Source: Mesoaciditoga sp. (GTDB lineage Bacteria; Thermotogota; Thermotogae; Mesoaciditogales; Mesoaciditogaceae). From it: a DNA stretch of 36,600 bases. Made by a program: the position numbers and the translations under genes. Below the pieces are notes generated by a model. It saw only the letters and a program-made list of their open reading frames with translations, was not told where the DNA came from and did not search any database. How positions within the stretch are numbered: the stretch's first letter is position 1; each line of letters starts with the position of its first letter. Below, piece after piece: positions 1-8,001 of this stretch. The stretch lies in assembly GCA_015491995.1 (NCBI GenBank), contig WGFY01000031.1, positions 1-36,600 of the forward strand, given 5' to 3'.

Positions 1-281
1 ATTGCTATGCCTGCCATGCAAACATGTACTTCAATAGAATCAACAATTTTATCCGTTCTTCCATCTATTACGCTTATGATGTTTTTTGAAAAACTCGTAA
101 CGTAAATCTTGTTCGTATTTTTATCCACAGCAACGGCGTATGGCATGGTAGCTGGGCTTATTCCGATTTTCCCCAATTTCCACACCCATATCGTTTTTCT
201 CACTCTCAAATTTTGAGAAAATGAGAGCACTGAAAGTATACATGCGATAATCATGAATATCATTAGATATTTCTTTTTCAC
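1..281 (-). CDS. Secreted YVTN-type beta-propeller repeat protein, 3' part cut off by the window
   Basis: Only the first 93 codons are inside the window. The start is a GTG at 281; a TAA lies directly before it in frame, so no earlier start is possible, and GGAGATGG lies upstream. Residues 1-22 are a signal peptide (KKK, then a hydrophobic core ending near SFS). Next comes a blade-like segment, YAVAVDKNTNKIYVTSFSKN followed by SVIDGRTDKIVDSI. This is the classic YVTN repeat, in which a protein lists NKIYV and then VIDG. Such proteins are extracytoplasmic propellers of uncertain ligand. A Cys in the signal region (IIAC) could suggest a lipoprotein, but the hydrophobic stretch continues after it, so ordinary signal peptidase cleavage is more likely. 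The family is fairly sure; the specific function is unknown. Confidence 0.75.
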   Translation of the reverse strand, partial: MKKKYLMIFMIIACILSVLSFSQNLRVRKTIWVWKLGKIGISPATMPYAVAVDKNTNKIYVTSFSKNIISVIDGRTDKIVDSIEVHVCMAGIA

Positions 282-298
282 TTAAACCATCTCCATCT

Positions 299-567
299 TC
301 AAAATGTTTTAAATTTTTCTGTTTGCTTTATCTCATGCATTTCATCGCTGTTGTTATCATGAAGAAGATGAATCTTGTCTTTTGGAAGAACTTTCACGTA
401 AGCCTCTTTGAGATTGAATCCAAAGTTGAAGGATAACTTCACCCCGCCATTTCTCTTCCCCCTCAAATCGTTTAGAGTCTTTTGCCATCAACATAAATTG
501 TATCGTCATGATTCGAAAAAAGTTTATGAAAAATTATGGTGTATCTTGATTTAATCTTGAATGATGG
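299..567 (-). pseudogene. Decayed reading frame of unknown family
   Basis: Two protein-like segments lie in different minus-strand frames. Bases 567-472 encode a piece containing IIFHKLFSNHDDTIYVDGKR before a stop. Bases 487-299 encode a piece running from NDLRGKRNGGVKLSFNFGF through AYVKVLPKDKIHLLHDNN to a TGA. A single-base frame change in the overlap near 472-487 would join them into one peptide of about 90 residues with no start codon at its 5' end. This suggests the tail of a gene whose 5' part is gone. The family is not recognised. It could also be chance coding-like sequence. An ATG-initiated 50-residue frame also crosses the region but ends in a run of serines and looks less natural. 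Confidence 0.3.
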
Positions 568-580
568 TTAGTCTTGCGAA
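557..580 (+). repeat. 24-base direct repeat, copy 1 (left of tauE)
   Basis: TTGAATGATGGTTAG followed by TCTTGCGAA. A second copy in the same orientation at 1684-1707 differs at one base (T572 versus C1699). The two copies lie in the gene-free strips on either side of the TauE/SafE gene. Flanking bases are not shared. Confidence 0.6.
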
Positions 581-610
581 TCTTTCAAGCAGAGAGTACG
601 TTTCATTGTT

Positions 611-638
611 GTAGGGGCAATTCATGAATTGCCCGTAC
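611..638. repeat. 28-base dispersed palindromic element, copy 1
   Basis: GTAG, then the perfect 20-base palindrome GGGCAATTCATGAATTGCCC, then GTAC. The exact reverse complement of all 28 bases occurs at 34136-34163. The arms pair fully except one mismatch next to the core. This is a REP-like dispersed intergenic element; similar GGGCAATTCATGAATTGCCC palindromes are known to me from several unrelated bacterial genomes. It lies in the 501-base gene-poor strip 282-782, which also holds the decayed frame and one direct repeat. A weak TTGACA-N16-TAAGAA promoter candidate reads leftward at 676-703. Confidence 0.7.
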
Positions 639-782
639 TTGAAAAATGTTTTTCCACAAAGAAACGCTTTTCATTTTCTTATCGAAATTTATCGATGTGT
701 CAAGAGTTGCGTCACCTTTAAGAAGTTAATCGAAGCGCAAAAAGCCGTATTGAACTGAAGGAAACTCTTAATTACTTTTCTG

Positions 783-1526
783 TCAAAAAATGAGAAATTT
801 TACAGCACCAGCAATTATGGCAACGAAAACTATGTATTTTATCCATTTGGCGCCTTTTAATATCGTGAATTTCGTTCCCAAAACAGCGCCCGTCATATTT
901 CCCGCTGCAAGTACAAAGCCGATAATCCAATCGACTTTTCCGCTTGCAACAAAAATTGCGAGGGAGGCAACGGTGTATATTGCTATGATGGTAACTTTTG
1001 CAGCGCTTGTTTTTATCAGATCCAATCCCTCTACAAGAACGAGGGCGGCGATGAAAAAGAAGCTTACCCCAGCTTGAATAAATCCACCGTATATTCCTAT
1101 CGCAAAGAAAATAAGATATGAAAACCATTTGTTCTTATTTCCACTTTTTAACCCTTTTTCCCATATGCCGGGTTTGGAAATCATAAAAGCAGCCATAGCT
1201 AAAAGAAGTACCCCGACAATCTTTTGAAGCATATTTCTATCTATTTGAACTACTATGAGCGTTCCAACTATTGCTCCCAACGTTGCCGGAATCGCAAGTG
1301 TTAACGCTTTTCTCAAGACGTTTACTTTTTCTCTTTTAAACTGTTTGGTGGCGACAATGTTTTGAAGTAAGATGGCAACTCTGTTCGTGCCATTTGCCAC
1401 CCCTATCCCGAGTCCAAGAAAAGTCAGCAAGGGGAGTGTCAGCATCGAGCCACCCCCGGCTACCACATTCAGAAAGCCAGCAGCAATTCCGACTAAGTAG
1501 GTAAGCACATAGAGAGTCCAATTCAT
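783..1526 (-). CDS. TauE/SafE family membrane permease
   Basis: A 247-residue integral membrane protein with about eight hydrophobic segments. It shows the family's two halves: the first has GFLNVVAGGGSMLTLPLLTFLGLG near residues 18-41, with the glycine-rich motif typical of TauE/SafE (DUF81) proteins; the second has GGFIQAGVSFFFIAALVLVEG near residues 147-167, the matching repeat. The family exports or imports small organic anions such as sulfonates or sulfoacetate at the cytoplasmic membrane. The substrate cannot be read from sequence. The start ATG at 1526 is preceded by AGGAGA at 7 bases. The gene stands alone, with gene-free strips on both sides that carry a shared direct repeat. Length is normal for the family. 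Confidence 0.88.
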   Translation of the reverse strand: MNWTLYVLTYLVGIAAGFLNVVAGGGSMLTLPLLTFLGLGIGVANGTNRVAILLQNIVATKQFKREKVNVLRKALTLAIPATLGAIVGTLIVVQIDRNMLQKIVGVLLLAMAAFMISKPGIWEKGLKSGNKNKWFSYLIFFAIGIYGGFIQAGVSFFFIAALVLVEGLDLIKTSAAKVTIIAIYTVASLAIFVASGKVDWIIGFVLAAGNMTGAVLGTKFTILKGAKWIKYIVFVAIIAGAVKFLIF

Positions 1527-1767
1527 AAACTTCTCCTAATCTTTTTGCGTCTGTATGGGTCAATTTGTGTTGGCCCGATAAGGATGTTCCTCATGACAAA
1601 CCGTCATGCCAAGATCTTGAGTCGAGCTCAGAACAACTCCGTATTCTACCATAGTTTACGCAACCGAACGGAGAACGGTAATGTTGAATGATGGTTAGCC
1701 TTGCGAACCAAGAGGCACATTTAAACGAAAAGGAGAATAAATTCTCTCGCCAACGCTTAAGAAAAAA
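1527..1767. other. Gene-free strip between the UspA and TauE/SafE genes
   Basis: No coding frame on either strand looks real here. The strip holds a small hairpin (CATGAC, loop AAACC, GTCATG at 1592-1608), the second copy of the 24-base direct repeat (1684-1707), and an AACGCT/AGCGTT hairpin at 1752-1775 that overlaps the stop codon of the UspA gene. The last has no T-run, so terminator function is doubtful. Base composition is less AT-rich than other spacers here, which fits remnants of an inserted element. Confidence 0.5.
1684..1707 (+). repeat. 24-base direct repeat, copy 2 (right of tauE)
   Basis: TTGAATGATGGTTAG followed by CCTTGCGAA. It matches 557-580 at 23 of 24 positions, in the same orientation. 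It sits between the UspA gene and tauE. Confidence 0.6.
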
Positions 1768-2175
1768 TTAGCGTTCTTTGCTTCTTATCATCAAAACCGG
1801 TATTGAAACGGTGTGCCTGATTTTGTGGGCAACGCTCCCAAACAAAATGTCGATCAACCAATTATGACCATGAGTGGCTAATGCTATCAAGTCAACATCT
1901 AACTCATTTGCTTTTTCAACGATAATGCGCTCCGGTTCTCCGTACTCTATCATCGATCTTGAAGGTATTCCGTTTTGCTTGAAAATATCCATCGTTTTCT
2001 GCAAGTATTTTTTGGTTTTTTCAGTTTCATGTGCTAACTCATCTCTTGTGTGATAATGGAGTACTCTTATAAGATATAAATGAGAGTGGTGAATTTTCGC
2101 CAATTTGACAAGATGCTCTATGATAACGTTATCAATTTTCGTTCCATCCAGAGGAACAAGGATCTTATCGTACAT
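1768..2175 (-). CDS. Universal stress protein, UspA family
   Basis: A 135-residue cytoplasmic single-domain Usp protein. The start MYDKILVPLDGTK is the usual first beta strand and loop, and ATHGH..LFGSVAHKI near residues 100-118 is the nucleotide-binding region. The canonical ATP motif is G-2x-G-9x-G-S/T; here the order is G103-2x-W106 and then G113-S114, so the second Gly is Trp and ATP binding may be altered. An earlier GTG at 2181 overlaps the NRAMP stop as GTGA, but the SD GGAGG ends only a few bases from it and 9 bases from the ATG at 2175, so the ATG is preferred. The gene is translationally linked to the NRAMP transporter upstream. Usp proteins respond to stress; the ligand is unknown. 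Confidence 0.85.
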   Translation of the reverse strand: MYDKILVPLDGTKIDNVIIEHLVKLAKIHHSHLYLIRVLHYHTRDELAHETEKTKKYLQKTMDIFKQNGIPSRSMIEYGEPERIIVEKANELDVDLIALATHGHNWLIDILFGSVAHKIRHTVSIPVLMIRSKER

Positions 2176-2177
2176 AT

Positions 2178-3458
2178 TCACTCTCCTCCAAAAGTTTGAT
2201 AAAGAAGAAAAACGTTTAATCCTATTATCACCGCTGAAATCACGACCGACGTCCAGAGTCCGGCTTTGCTTAGTTTGAATTTCCCCATGATCTTTTCACT
2301 TTTTGACAGAAGGATCAATGGAATTATTGTAAACGGCAGCTGAATGCTTAAAATCACTTGACTGAATATCAGCAAATTGTAGAAGTTCTTGCTGAACAGT
2401 ATTATGAAGAATGCCGGTATTGAAGTAACCACAAGTGAGATTTTATAGAAAGCGCTTTTTGGATCTTCACTCTTCCCAAAATATCCAGTTATAACGTTAG
2501 CTTCCGCCATAGATGAAGTGGTTGAAGAACTTATCCCGGCAAATAGCAGCGCCATAGCGAAAAGTATCTGTGCCAACGGTCCAGCCAAAGGCTTAAGAGT
2601 TTCGGAGGCCTGTGAAAGGCTTTCCACGAGAAGGTTATGTTTAAAGAAAACGGCCGCTGCCACTGCCATCATAGAGATGTTGACAAACCATCCCACCACC
2701 ATGGCAAGTGTTGTGTCAAGCTGCTCATAACGCATGAGTTTTTTCTTACGATCGTAATCTCCAGACCAGTCACGACTTTGTATGACATTCGAGTGAAGGT
2801 AGATGTTATGTGGCATTACTATTGCCCCAAGGATTCCCATGGCAACGTAAATGGCCTTTCCATTCACATTTGGAACAACGGAGTTGTACACTATCTGTGT
2901 TATAGATGGTTTCACTATGAAAAGTTCCACGATGTAAGATATTGATATGATGGATAGAAAGCCTATTATTATCCTTTCGACAGAGTGATATTTTTGCGAG
3001 AAAATCAAGTAGAATTCCAATAAGATCGTAAAAAGGGAACCAAGCCAATATGGAAAGTCGAAAAGTAGATGAAACCCTATTGTCCCACCTAATAGCTCCG
3101 CCACATCTGTTGCCACGCATGCTAACACGATCGTCGCGCCTAATGTCCAAGATGTCCATTTCGGATACGTCTCTTTGACATTTTTAGCCAGTGATTTGTT
3201 GGTGACTATTCCAAGCCTTGCAGACATGCTTTGAAGTACTATCAGCATGAAAGTTCCGAGCGTGATCACCCACAACAACGAATAGTTGAATTCAGATCCT
3301 CCAGCAACATTCGTCGCCCAGTTTCCAGGATCTATGAATCCAATTGTGATCAAAAAACCCGGACCGAGATACCTCAAAAATTCATGGCGAAGAATGTGCT
3401 TTCTTAGCCTGCTGCGCAACAAGTTTTTCATCAACACTGATGCCACTTTTCTATCCAT
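2178..3458 (-). CDS. mntH: NRAMP family divalent metal (Mn/Fe) transporter
   Basis: A 426-residue inner-membrane protein with about eleven transmembrane segments, normal for the family. It is a proton-coupled importer of Mn2+ or Fe2+. TM1 carries GFIDPGNWATN (the DPGN metal site, near residues 41-51) and TM6 carries IVMPHNIYLHS (the MPH metal site, near residues 212-222). Both metal-ligand motifs are intact. No clear SD precedes the ATG at 3458; the next Met (residue 10) is an alternative start. A promoter candidate is at 3494-3521. The stop overlaps an upstream GTG of the UspA gene, so the two form one operon. Whether Mn or Fe is the main substrate cannot be told. Confidence 0.92.
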   Translation of the reverse strand: MDRKVASVLMKNLLRSRLRKHILRHEFLRYLGPGFLITIGFIDPGNWATNVAGGSEFNYSLLWVITLGTFMLIVLQSMSARLGIVTNKSLAKNVKETYPKWTSWTLGATIVLACVATDVAELLGGTIGFHLLFDFPYWLGSLFTILLEFYLIFSQKYHSVERIIIGFLSIISISYIVELFIVKPSITQIVYNSVVPNVNGKAIYVAMGILGAIVMPHNIYLHSNVIQSRDWSGDYDRKKKLMRYEQLDTTLAMVVGWFVNISMMAVAAAVFFKHNLLVESLSQASETLKPLAGPLAQILFAMALLFAGISSSTTSSMAEANVITGYFGKSEDPKSAFYKISLVVTSIPAFFIILFSKNFYNLLIFSQVILSIQLPFTIIPLILLSKSEKIMGKFKLSKAGLWTSVVISAVIIGLNVFLLYQTFGGE

Positions 3459-3493
3459 ATTGGGTCAGGCACTATTCGCAACGAAATCACCCT

Positions 3494-3521
3494 ATCTTAT
3501 CACAATTGTTTTCATTTTCAA
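3494..3521 (-). promoter_or_regulatory. Sigma-70 promoter candidate for the NRAMP-UspA operon
   Basis: Read on the minus strand: -35 TTGAAA (3521-3516), a 16-base spacer, then -10 TAAGAT (3499-3494) preceded by TGA, an extended -10. The leader to the ATG is about 30 bases. It lies in the 97-base gap after the GH5-like gene. Confidence 0.45.
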
Positions 3522-3555
3522 GAATTCATAACGTGGTGAAGATATAGCCAAATGA

Positions 3556-4596
3556 TCAATTCAGAATTGCATTCAAGATCTCCCTTGCGGAATTGTACCA
3601 CTTCAATTTTGCGAGATCAAAGAATTTTGTATCTGCATTTATTGCAAAAGGTATGTGAGCATTTTTCAAACTTTTTGACATGAACGAAGCAAAGTGGATT
3701 TCCTCTTGGAGTGTGTAATAACCTCCTGCGGGTGCCCCGTCGTAAAAGCTCTTATCAACATTGATTTTGTTGTAGTTGGTTGGCATCCATGCACCTACCC
3801 ATCCATATAGTTTATGCTTTTCACACCAATTTTTCGCAAAGTTAATCTTGTCAAGAATCAGGTTTTTTTCGTGAGATGTTCCAGTCGTCCAAAGTTTCTT
3901 TTTGTTAGTTTTACTTGGGCCCGCAGCGTAGAAATGCCATTCGATCATCACAAATTTATCGTTTTGAGGATACCATAGTTTTGGAAGCTCGTACGGATTC
4001 GAAACGTCAGCTGGTGAAATGAATATCATTCTGTATTTATCAACCTTTCTTATGATCGGGATGACTTTTTTATAGAACGAGTTAAGCAGTTGATAATCCC
4101 CACTTATCTTTCCAGAAGTTTCTATTATCAAATCGTAAGATAGAAGATAAGAATAACTTTTGAAATTTTGTGCGATGTTTTTCCACCACTCCACAGTTTC
4201 ATTCAAAGTTTTAAGACTTGGATGCTCCCGAAAACGAGACGCATCGCAGGTAAGAACCGGAATAATATCAGCTTTAAGGCAATCATTCACCACATTTTTC
4301 AATTCTTCGAGAAGGGTTTCTCCGGTTTTTTCATCAAATGTGGAAAGAGGTTCATCTTTTATTCTTATCCTTACATGATCGAATCCTATCTCTTTGAATG
4401 ATTTTGGCACGTTCACACCTTCATCGTGATATTTTTGATATTCAATTGCCAATCTGCTGAAATTGACCCAATCCACATCTATACCTACTTTCAGCATAGA
4501 TTGATATTCGCGAGGCAAAATAGGTTTGCCAGTTGCCAAACCTTCGTTGAACAAAAATACGACAGCAATCATAAATATCAACAGCTTACCCTTCAC
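3556..4596 (-). CDS. Secreted glycoside hydrolase family 5-like (cellulase-fold) protein
   Basis: About 346 residues. The GTG at 4596 is chosen because AGGAGG lies 8 bases before it and it opens a clean signal peptide (KGKLLIFMIAVVFLFNEGLA). The rest fits a TIM-barrel GH5 protein: IGFDHVRIRI near residue 70, a long alpha/beta middle, WHFYAAGPSK with His221, and a Trp-rich end. Where classic GH5 enzymes have NEP, this protein has IIETS, so Glu159 could be the acid/base. Where the nucleophile sits in the GEFG motif, it has VGAWMP, with Ala269. I recall relatives of this subfamily with the same VGAWMP pattern, so this may be a subfamily trait, not a mutation. Activity on a plant or bacterial glucan is therefore unproven. 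It is secreted or periplasmic and stands alone. Confidence 0.7.
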   Translation of the reverse strand: MKGKLLIFMIAVVFLFNEGLATGKPILPREYQSMLKVGIDVDWVNFSRLAIEYQKYHDEGVNVPKSFKEIGFDHVRIRIKDEPLSTFDEKTGETLLEELKNVVNDCLKADIIPVLTCDASRFREHPSLKTLNETVEWWKNIAQNFKSYSYLLSYDLIIETSGKISGDYQLLNSFYKKVIPIIRKVDKYRMIFISPADVSNPYELPKLWYPQNDKFVMIEWHFYAAGPSKTNKKKLWTTGTSHEKNLILDKINFAKNWCEKHKLYGWVGAWMPTNYNKINVDKSFYDGAPAGGYYTLQEEIHFASFMSKSLKNAHIPFAINADTKFFDLAKLKWYNSAREILNAILN

Positions 4597-4668
4597 CGTG
4601 TGTCCTCCTAAAAGATCTTTCAAATGTATAACGATGAAACAAGCATGAATTTATACTTGTAATGTTCG

Positions 4669-5124
4669 TTAAAATGTTCCCTTTGAGTCAAGCAATAATG
4701 TAACGGGGCCATCGTTGATAAGCGACACTTTCATGTCCGCTTGAAATATACCTTGGGCGACTTTTAGAAGTGGGTGTTTTTTGGAGATGGTAACACAGAA
4801 TTCATCGTATAATTCTTTCGCAACTTCTGGAGGTGCCGCGTTGGAAAAAGAAGGTCTTCTCCCTTTTTGGCAGTTGCCGTACAGAGTGAATTGAGAGATC
4901 ACCAGCATGCTTCCTTCAGCGTCTAACAACGATCTGTTCATTTTGCCTTGATCATCTTCAAATATTCTCAAATTGGGAATCTTATTTACCATCCATTCCA
5001 AATCTTTCTTCGTATCTTCACTTCCAATCCCCAAGAAAACCAGAAGACCTTTTTCAATTTCTCCAACTACTTTTTGTTCAACTTCAACTTTTGTGTGCTC
5101 GACGCGTTGAATTACCGCTCTCAT
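4669..5124 (-). CDS. dtd: D-aminoacyl-tRNA deacylase
   Basis: A 151-residue cytoplasmic homodimeric enzyme, full length for DTD. It hydrolyses D-amino acids (and Gly) mischarged on tRNA, keeping translation homochiral. It begins MRAVIQRV, as in the family. The two active-site motifs are intact: SQFTLYG (near residues 78-84) and the cross-subunit GPVT element (NDGPVTLLL near residues 137-145). The ATG at 5124 lies inside the rel gene in another frame, so the two genes overlap by 41 bases, and dtd has its SD (AGAGGCGGA) within rel. Close rel-dtd linkage is common in bacteria, including Bacillus. Very confident. Confidence 0.95.
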   Translation of the reverse strand: MRAVIQRVEHTKVEVEQKVVGEIEKGLLVFLGIGSEDTKKDLEWMVNKIPNLRIFEDDQGKMNRSLLDAEGSMLVISQFTLYGNCQKGRRPSFSNAAPPEVAKELYDEFCVTISKKHPLLKVAQGIFQADMKVSLINDGPVTLLLDSKGTF

Positions 5125-7252
5125 TCATTCCGCCTCTTTCCCTATGAACTTCTATAACATTTTTTCCTTTTCGTAAATGATTCATGAGATCTTTTAATTG
5201 CTTTAAATCTGAAATGTTTACTCTAATTGAGGCATGGGCTATTCCAACATCATCTGCATGGGAAGAAACGCTGACAATTTGAACATGTTTTTCACTTATT
5301 CGAGTCATTATGTCTTTTAAAAATCCTTCACGATCGTAAGCTTTTAATCCTATATTCGCTTCAAAAAGTTCGTTGTATTTTATGCCCCAAGAAACCCTTA
5401 CAATTCTTTCTTTGTCAAATCCTTTCAGGTTTTTACAATCTTCTGTATGGATGCTTATACCATGATTTTTGGTTACCACGCCAACTATAGGGTCTCCAGG
5501 AAGTGGATTGCAGCATTTTGCAAGGTGAAATTCTATTCCGTCGAGATCTTCTACAAATATCTCTTTTCCTTCTGGTTTTGCCACTTCATGTTTGGTAAGA
5601 GTTTCGAAATTATCTTTTTTCTCTAAAAGCTTTTCAACCTGGAAAGAAGTGATTGCGCCTTCTCCAAGTCTAAGCTCAAATTCTCTTTCATTTCCGATAT
5701 GATGTGTTTTGAAGTAATGCTGTACTCTTTCGGATTTGAATATTTCATCGACGGACAAACGGTACTTTTTTGCCATTTCTCGTAGAATTTCGTGACCTTG
5801 CATTTCGTAATCTTTTGAAAAACGATCCCTAAGGCTTTTTTTTATTTTGGCACGTGTCCTAGAACTGTGGGCGTACTTGAGCCAGTCCATGCTAGGGCCG
5901 GCACTGTTCTTATCAATCAATATACGGATTCTATCGCCATTTTGAAGTTTGTAACCCATCGGTACCATTTTGCCATTTACTATGGCTCCACCGTGATGGT
6001 TCCCTACTTCTGTATGCACCGTGTAAGAGAAGTCTATAGGTGTTGAGCCTCTCGGCAATCTTTTTATTTCTCCCTGAGGGGTAAAGACGAAAACTTCATC
6101 GAGTTGAAGTTCGTTTGTGAGTTCACTCCAGTTGGAAAGACCTTTGACGTAATTTTTTTGCCATTCAAAAAGCCTGTCGATCCATTCGCTGTTCTTGATG
6201 CTTCCTTCTTTGTACTTCCAATGTGCTGCCATCCCAAATTCATCTTCACGGTGCATTTCTTCGTCCCTTATTTGAACTTCCAGCACATCTCCCTTATTGG
6301 TTATCACGCTTGTATGAAGAGCTCTGTATCCATTCGATTTTGGAGAGGCTATATAATCTTTAAATCTTTTAGGTATAGGTTTCCACAGACTGTGAACTAC
6401 TCCAAGGGATGCGTAGCACTTTTGAACGTTTTCAACTAAAATTCTCAACGCAAAAAGATCGTAGACCTCACTGAATTTTTTGTTTTTGGCACGCATTTTT
6501 TTCCAAATGCTGTAAAAATGTTTGGCTCTACCATCTATTTCTATGAATTTCACATTGTTTTCTTTCAAGGTAATTTCTAATTCACTTTTGTAATAATTTA
6601 TTTCATCGGCTCTTTCTTGAATTTTTTTATCGATCAACTCTTTAATTTTCTTGTAATCTTGAGGGTTTACATATTTGAATGATAGATCTTCAAGTTCACT
6701 TTTGATCGTGTATATTCCTATTCTATTGGCAATAGGAGCGTATATTTCCAAAGTTTGGCGTGCTTTTCCCTTCCTTTTTTCAGGATTGCCAAAAGCATCT
6801 AGCGTCCTCATGTTGTGCAACCTATCAGCGAGTTTTACTATGATCACACGCACGTCTTGCGCCATTGCAAAGATCATTTTTCGAATGGTTTCTATTTCGG
6901 AAAATTTGACATCCTCATTTTCTAAAGTTTCTATTTTCGTAAGTCCGTTGACTATGAGTTTTATGTTAGGACCGAATTCTTTTTCAATTTCTTCAAGAGT
7001 TACACTTGTATCTTCTACCACATCATGAAGGAGGGCCCCACAAATAGTTTGTGGATCCATTCCGAGATCTAAGACTATTTTTGCGACGTTCACAGGATGA
7101 CAGATGTACTCTTCTCCACTTTCACGTTTCTGTCCTTCATGTGCACGCTTTGCAAGTTCGTAGGCTTTTTTCACCAAGTCAACTGCGGAATCTCCATACT
7201 CCCTTGCGATCACGGAAAATATTTCTTTTAACATGGGCTCACAATCGTTCAA
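5084..7252 (-). CDS. rel: Bifunctional (p)ppGpp synthetase/hydrolase, RelA/SpoT family
   Basis: A full-length 722-residue long RSH protein, the stringent-response enzyme that makes and degrades (p)ppGpp. Order of domains: HD hydrolase with His52, His76-Asp77 (HDVVEDT) and Asp143 (LADRLHNMRT); synthetase with YDLFALRI near 264-271 and RFKDYI near 296-301; TGS near 390-450; zinc-finger-like KCCNPLPGD near 590; and a C-terminal ACT domain. The RFKD charge motif (RxKD, not ExDD) marks the bifunctional Rel type. The start is TTG at 7252, with AGGGGTGA five to six bases before it; the next in-frame ATG (7234) lacks an SD. It follows the membrane protein gene by 10 bases and overlaps dtd by 41, so the three form an operon. 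Confidence 0.96.
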   Translation of the reverse strand: MNDCEPMLKEIFSVIAREYGDSAVDLVKKAYELAKRAHEGQKRESGEEYICHPVNVAKIVLDLGMDPQTICGALLHDVVEDTSVTLEEIEKEFGPNIKLIVNGLTKIETLENEDVKFSEIETIRKMIFAMAQDVRVIIVKLADRLHNMRTLDAFGNPEKRKGKARQTLEIYAPIANRIGIYTIKSELEDLSFKYVNPQDYKKIKELIDKKIQERADEINYYKSELEITLKENNVKFIEIDGRAKHFYSIWKKMRAKNKKFSEVYDLFALRILVENVQKCYASLGVVHSLWKPIPKRFKDYIASPKSNGYRALHTSVITNKGDVLEVQIRDEEMHREDEFGMAAHWKYKEGSIKNSEWIDRLFEWQKNYVKGLSNWSELTNELQLDEVFVFTPQGEIKRLPRGSTPIDFSYTVHTEVGNHHGGAIVNGKMVPMGYKLQNGDRIRILIDKNSAGPSMDWLKYAHSSRTRAKIKKSLRDRFSKDYEMQGHEILREMAKKYRLSVDEIFKSERVQHYFKTHHIGNEREFELRLGEGAITSFQVEKLLEKKDNFETLTKHEVAKPEGKEIFVEDLDGIEFHLAKCCNPLPGDPIVGVVTKNHGISIHTEDCKNLKGFDKERIVRVSWGIKYNELFEANIGLKAYDREGFLKDIMTRISEKHVQIVSVSSHADDVGIAHASIRVNISDLKQLKDLMNHLRKGKNVIEVHRERGGMNESGNSTRRAHKS

Positions 7253-7262
7253 CTCATCACCC

Positions 7263-7871
7263 CTAAATATTTATTTCTTCTTCGTGTTTTTCTTTTTCAA
7301 AGATGTATATATTTGGAATCCAAAGGACATAAAAGAAAATCGCAAAATATTCACCAACATATGGAATCAAAATCAAGACCATGAAGATCAAAAGAGCAAC
7401 GAGAGTGTGAATAACATGGGCATCTTCAAGTATGAAATTCAAATTTCCTTTCAACACGTTCAAAGCTCTGACTTTTTCGTTCAAAACCATATATGCAGGC
7501 GTGTATAAGACAAAGAACATAATTGCCATTCCTGGTATGATATACAAGTTAAGTCCCACGATCGTAAAAAATGAGATGAATGTGGAAAAAACAAAAAGAT
7601 CCAAGAATATCTTGGAAAAAATCTTTTCAGACTTGTTGCTTTCGTATTTTATGAGCAAGGTGGTCCAGCCTGATAGGGTAAAAATCAAAGTCCATTTGAA
7701 AACGTCAAATGCAAAAGGCAACCACTGTATCTGTACATTCGATGCTTTGGCAAGAAGAAGAATAATGTTGAAAAGTAAAGCTACTATCACCGCAAAAATA
7801 GCCGGAGTGATCACTTCAGGGCTTCTCTTTACCATACCGAAAATATTTCCAAAGCCATCCAACATTTTCAC
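7263..7871 (-). CDS. Polytopic membrane protein of unknown function
   Basis: About 202 residues with five or six hydrophobic segments, a charged middle (YESNKSEKIF) and a strongly acidic C-terminus (EKEKHEEEINI). It resembles the loose group of YciC/DUF975-like membrane proteins in layout, but no diagnostic motif is visible and I do not assign a family. Three starts compete: GTG 7877, GTG 7871 and ATG 7865. AGGGGG ends 7 bases before GTG 7871 and directly abuts GTG 7877, so 7871 is chosen. It is the first gene of an operon with rel and dtd. The 130-base gap before it is shared with the divergent tRNA-Leu promoter. Confidence 0.7.
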   Translation of the reverse strand: MKMLDGFGNIFGMVKRSPEVITPAIFAVIVALLFNIILLLAKASNVQIQWLPFAFDVFKWTLIFTLSGWTTLLIKYESNKSEKIFSKIFLDLFVFSTFISFFTIVGLNLYIIPGMAIMFFVLYTPAYMVLNEKVRALNVLKGNLNFILEDAHVIHTLVALLIFMVLILIPYVGEYFAIFFYVLWIPNIYIFEKEKHEEEINI

Positions 7872-7959
7872 AATCACACCCCCTAATTTCTAACTTAAAA
7901 TTGCTTTGACCAGGAGAAACACTTTAAACTATTCTACCACAAGGATCCTTTTTAAGACC

Positions 7960-7988
7960 TTGACAACTCAAAATAGAACGTGTATAAT
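7960..7988 (+). promoter_or_regulatory. Consensus sigma-70 promoter of tRNA-Leu
   Basis: TTGACA (7960-7965), a 17-base spacer, then TATAAT (7983-7988). Both hexamers are perfect and the spacing is ideal. Transcription should start about 7995, seven bases before the mature tRNA. Confidence 0.9.
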
Positions 7989-8001
7989 TTGTGTTGTCCT
8001 T

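Noticed and set aside
1592-1608. Hairpin CATGAC-AAACC-GTCATG as a terminator
   Set aside because: It has no T-run on either strand; it is recorded only as part of the gene-free strip.
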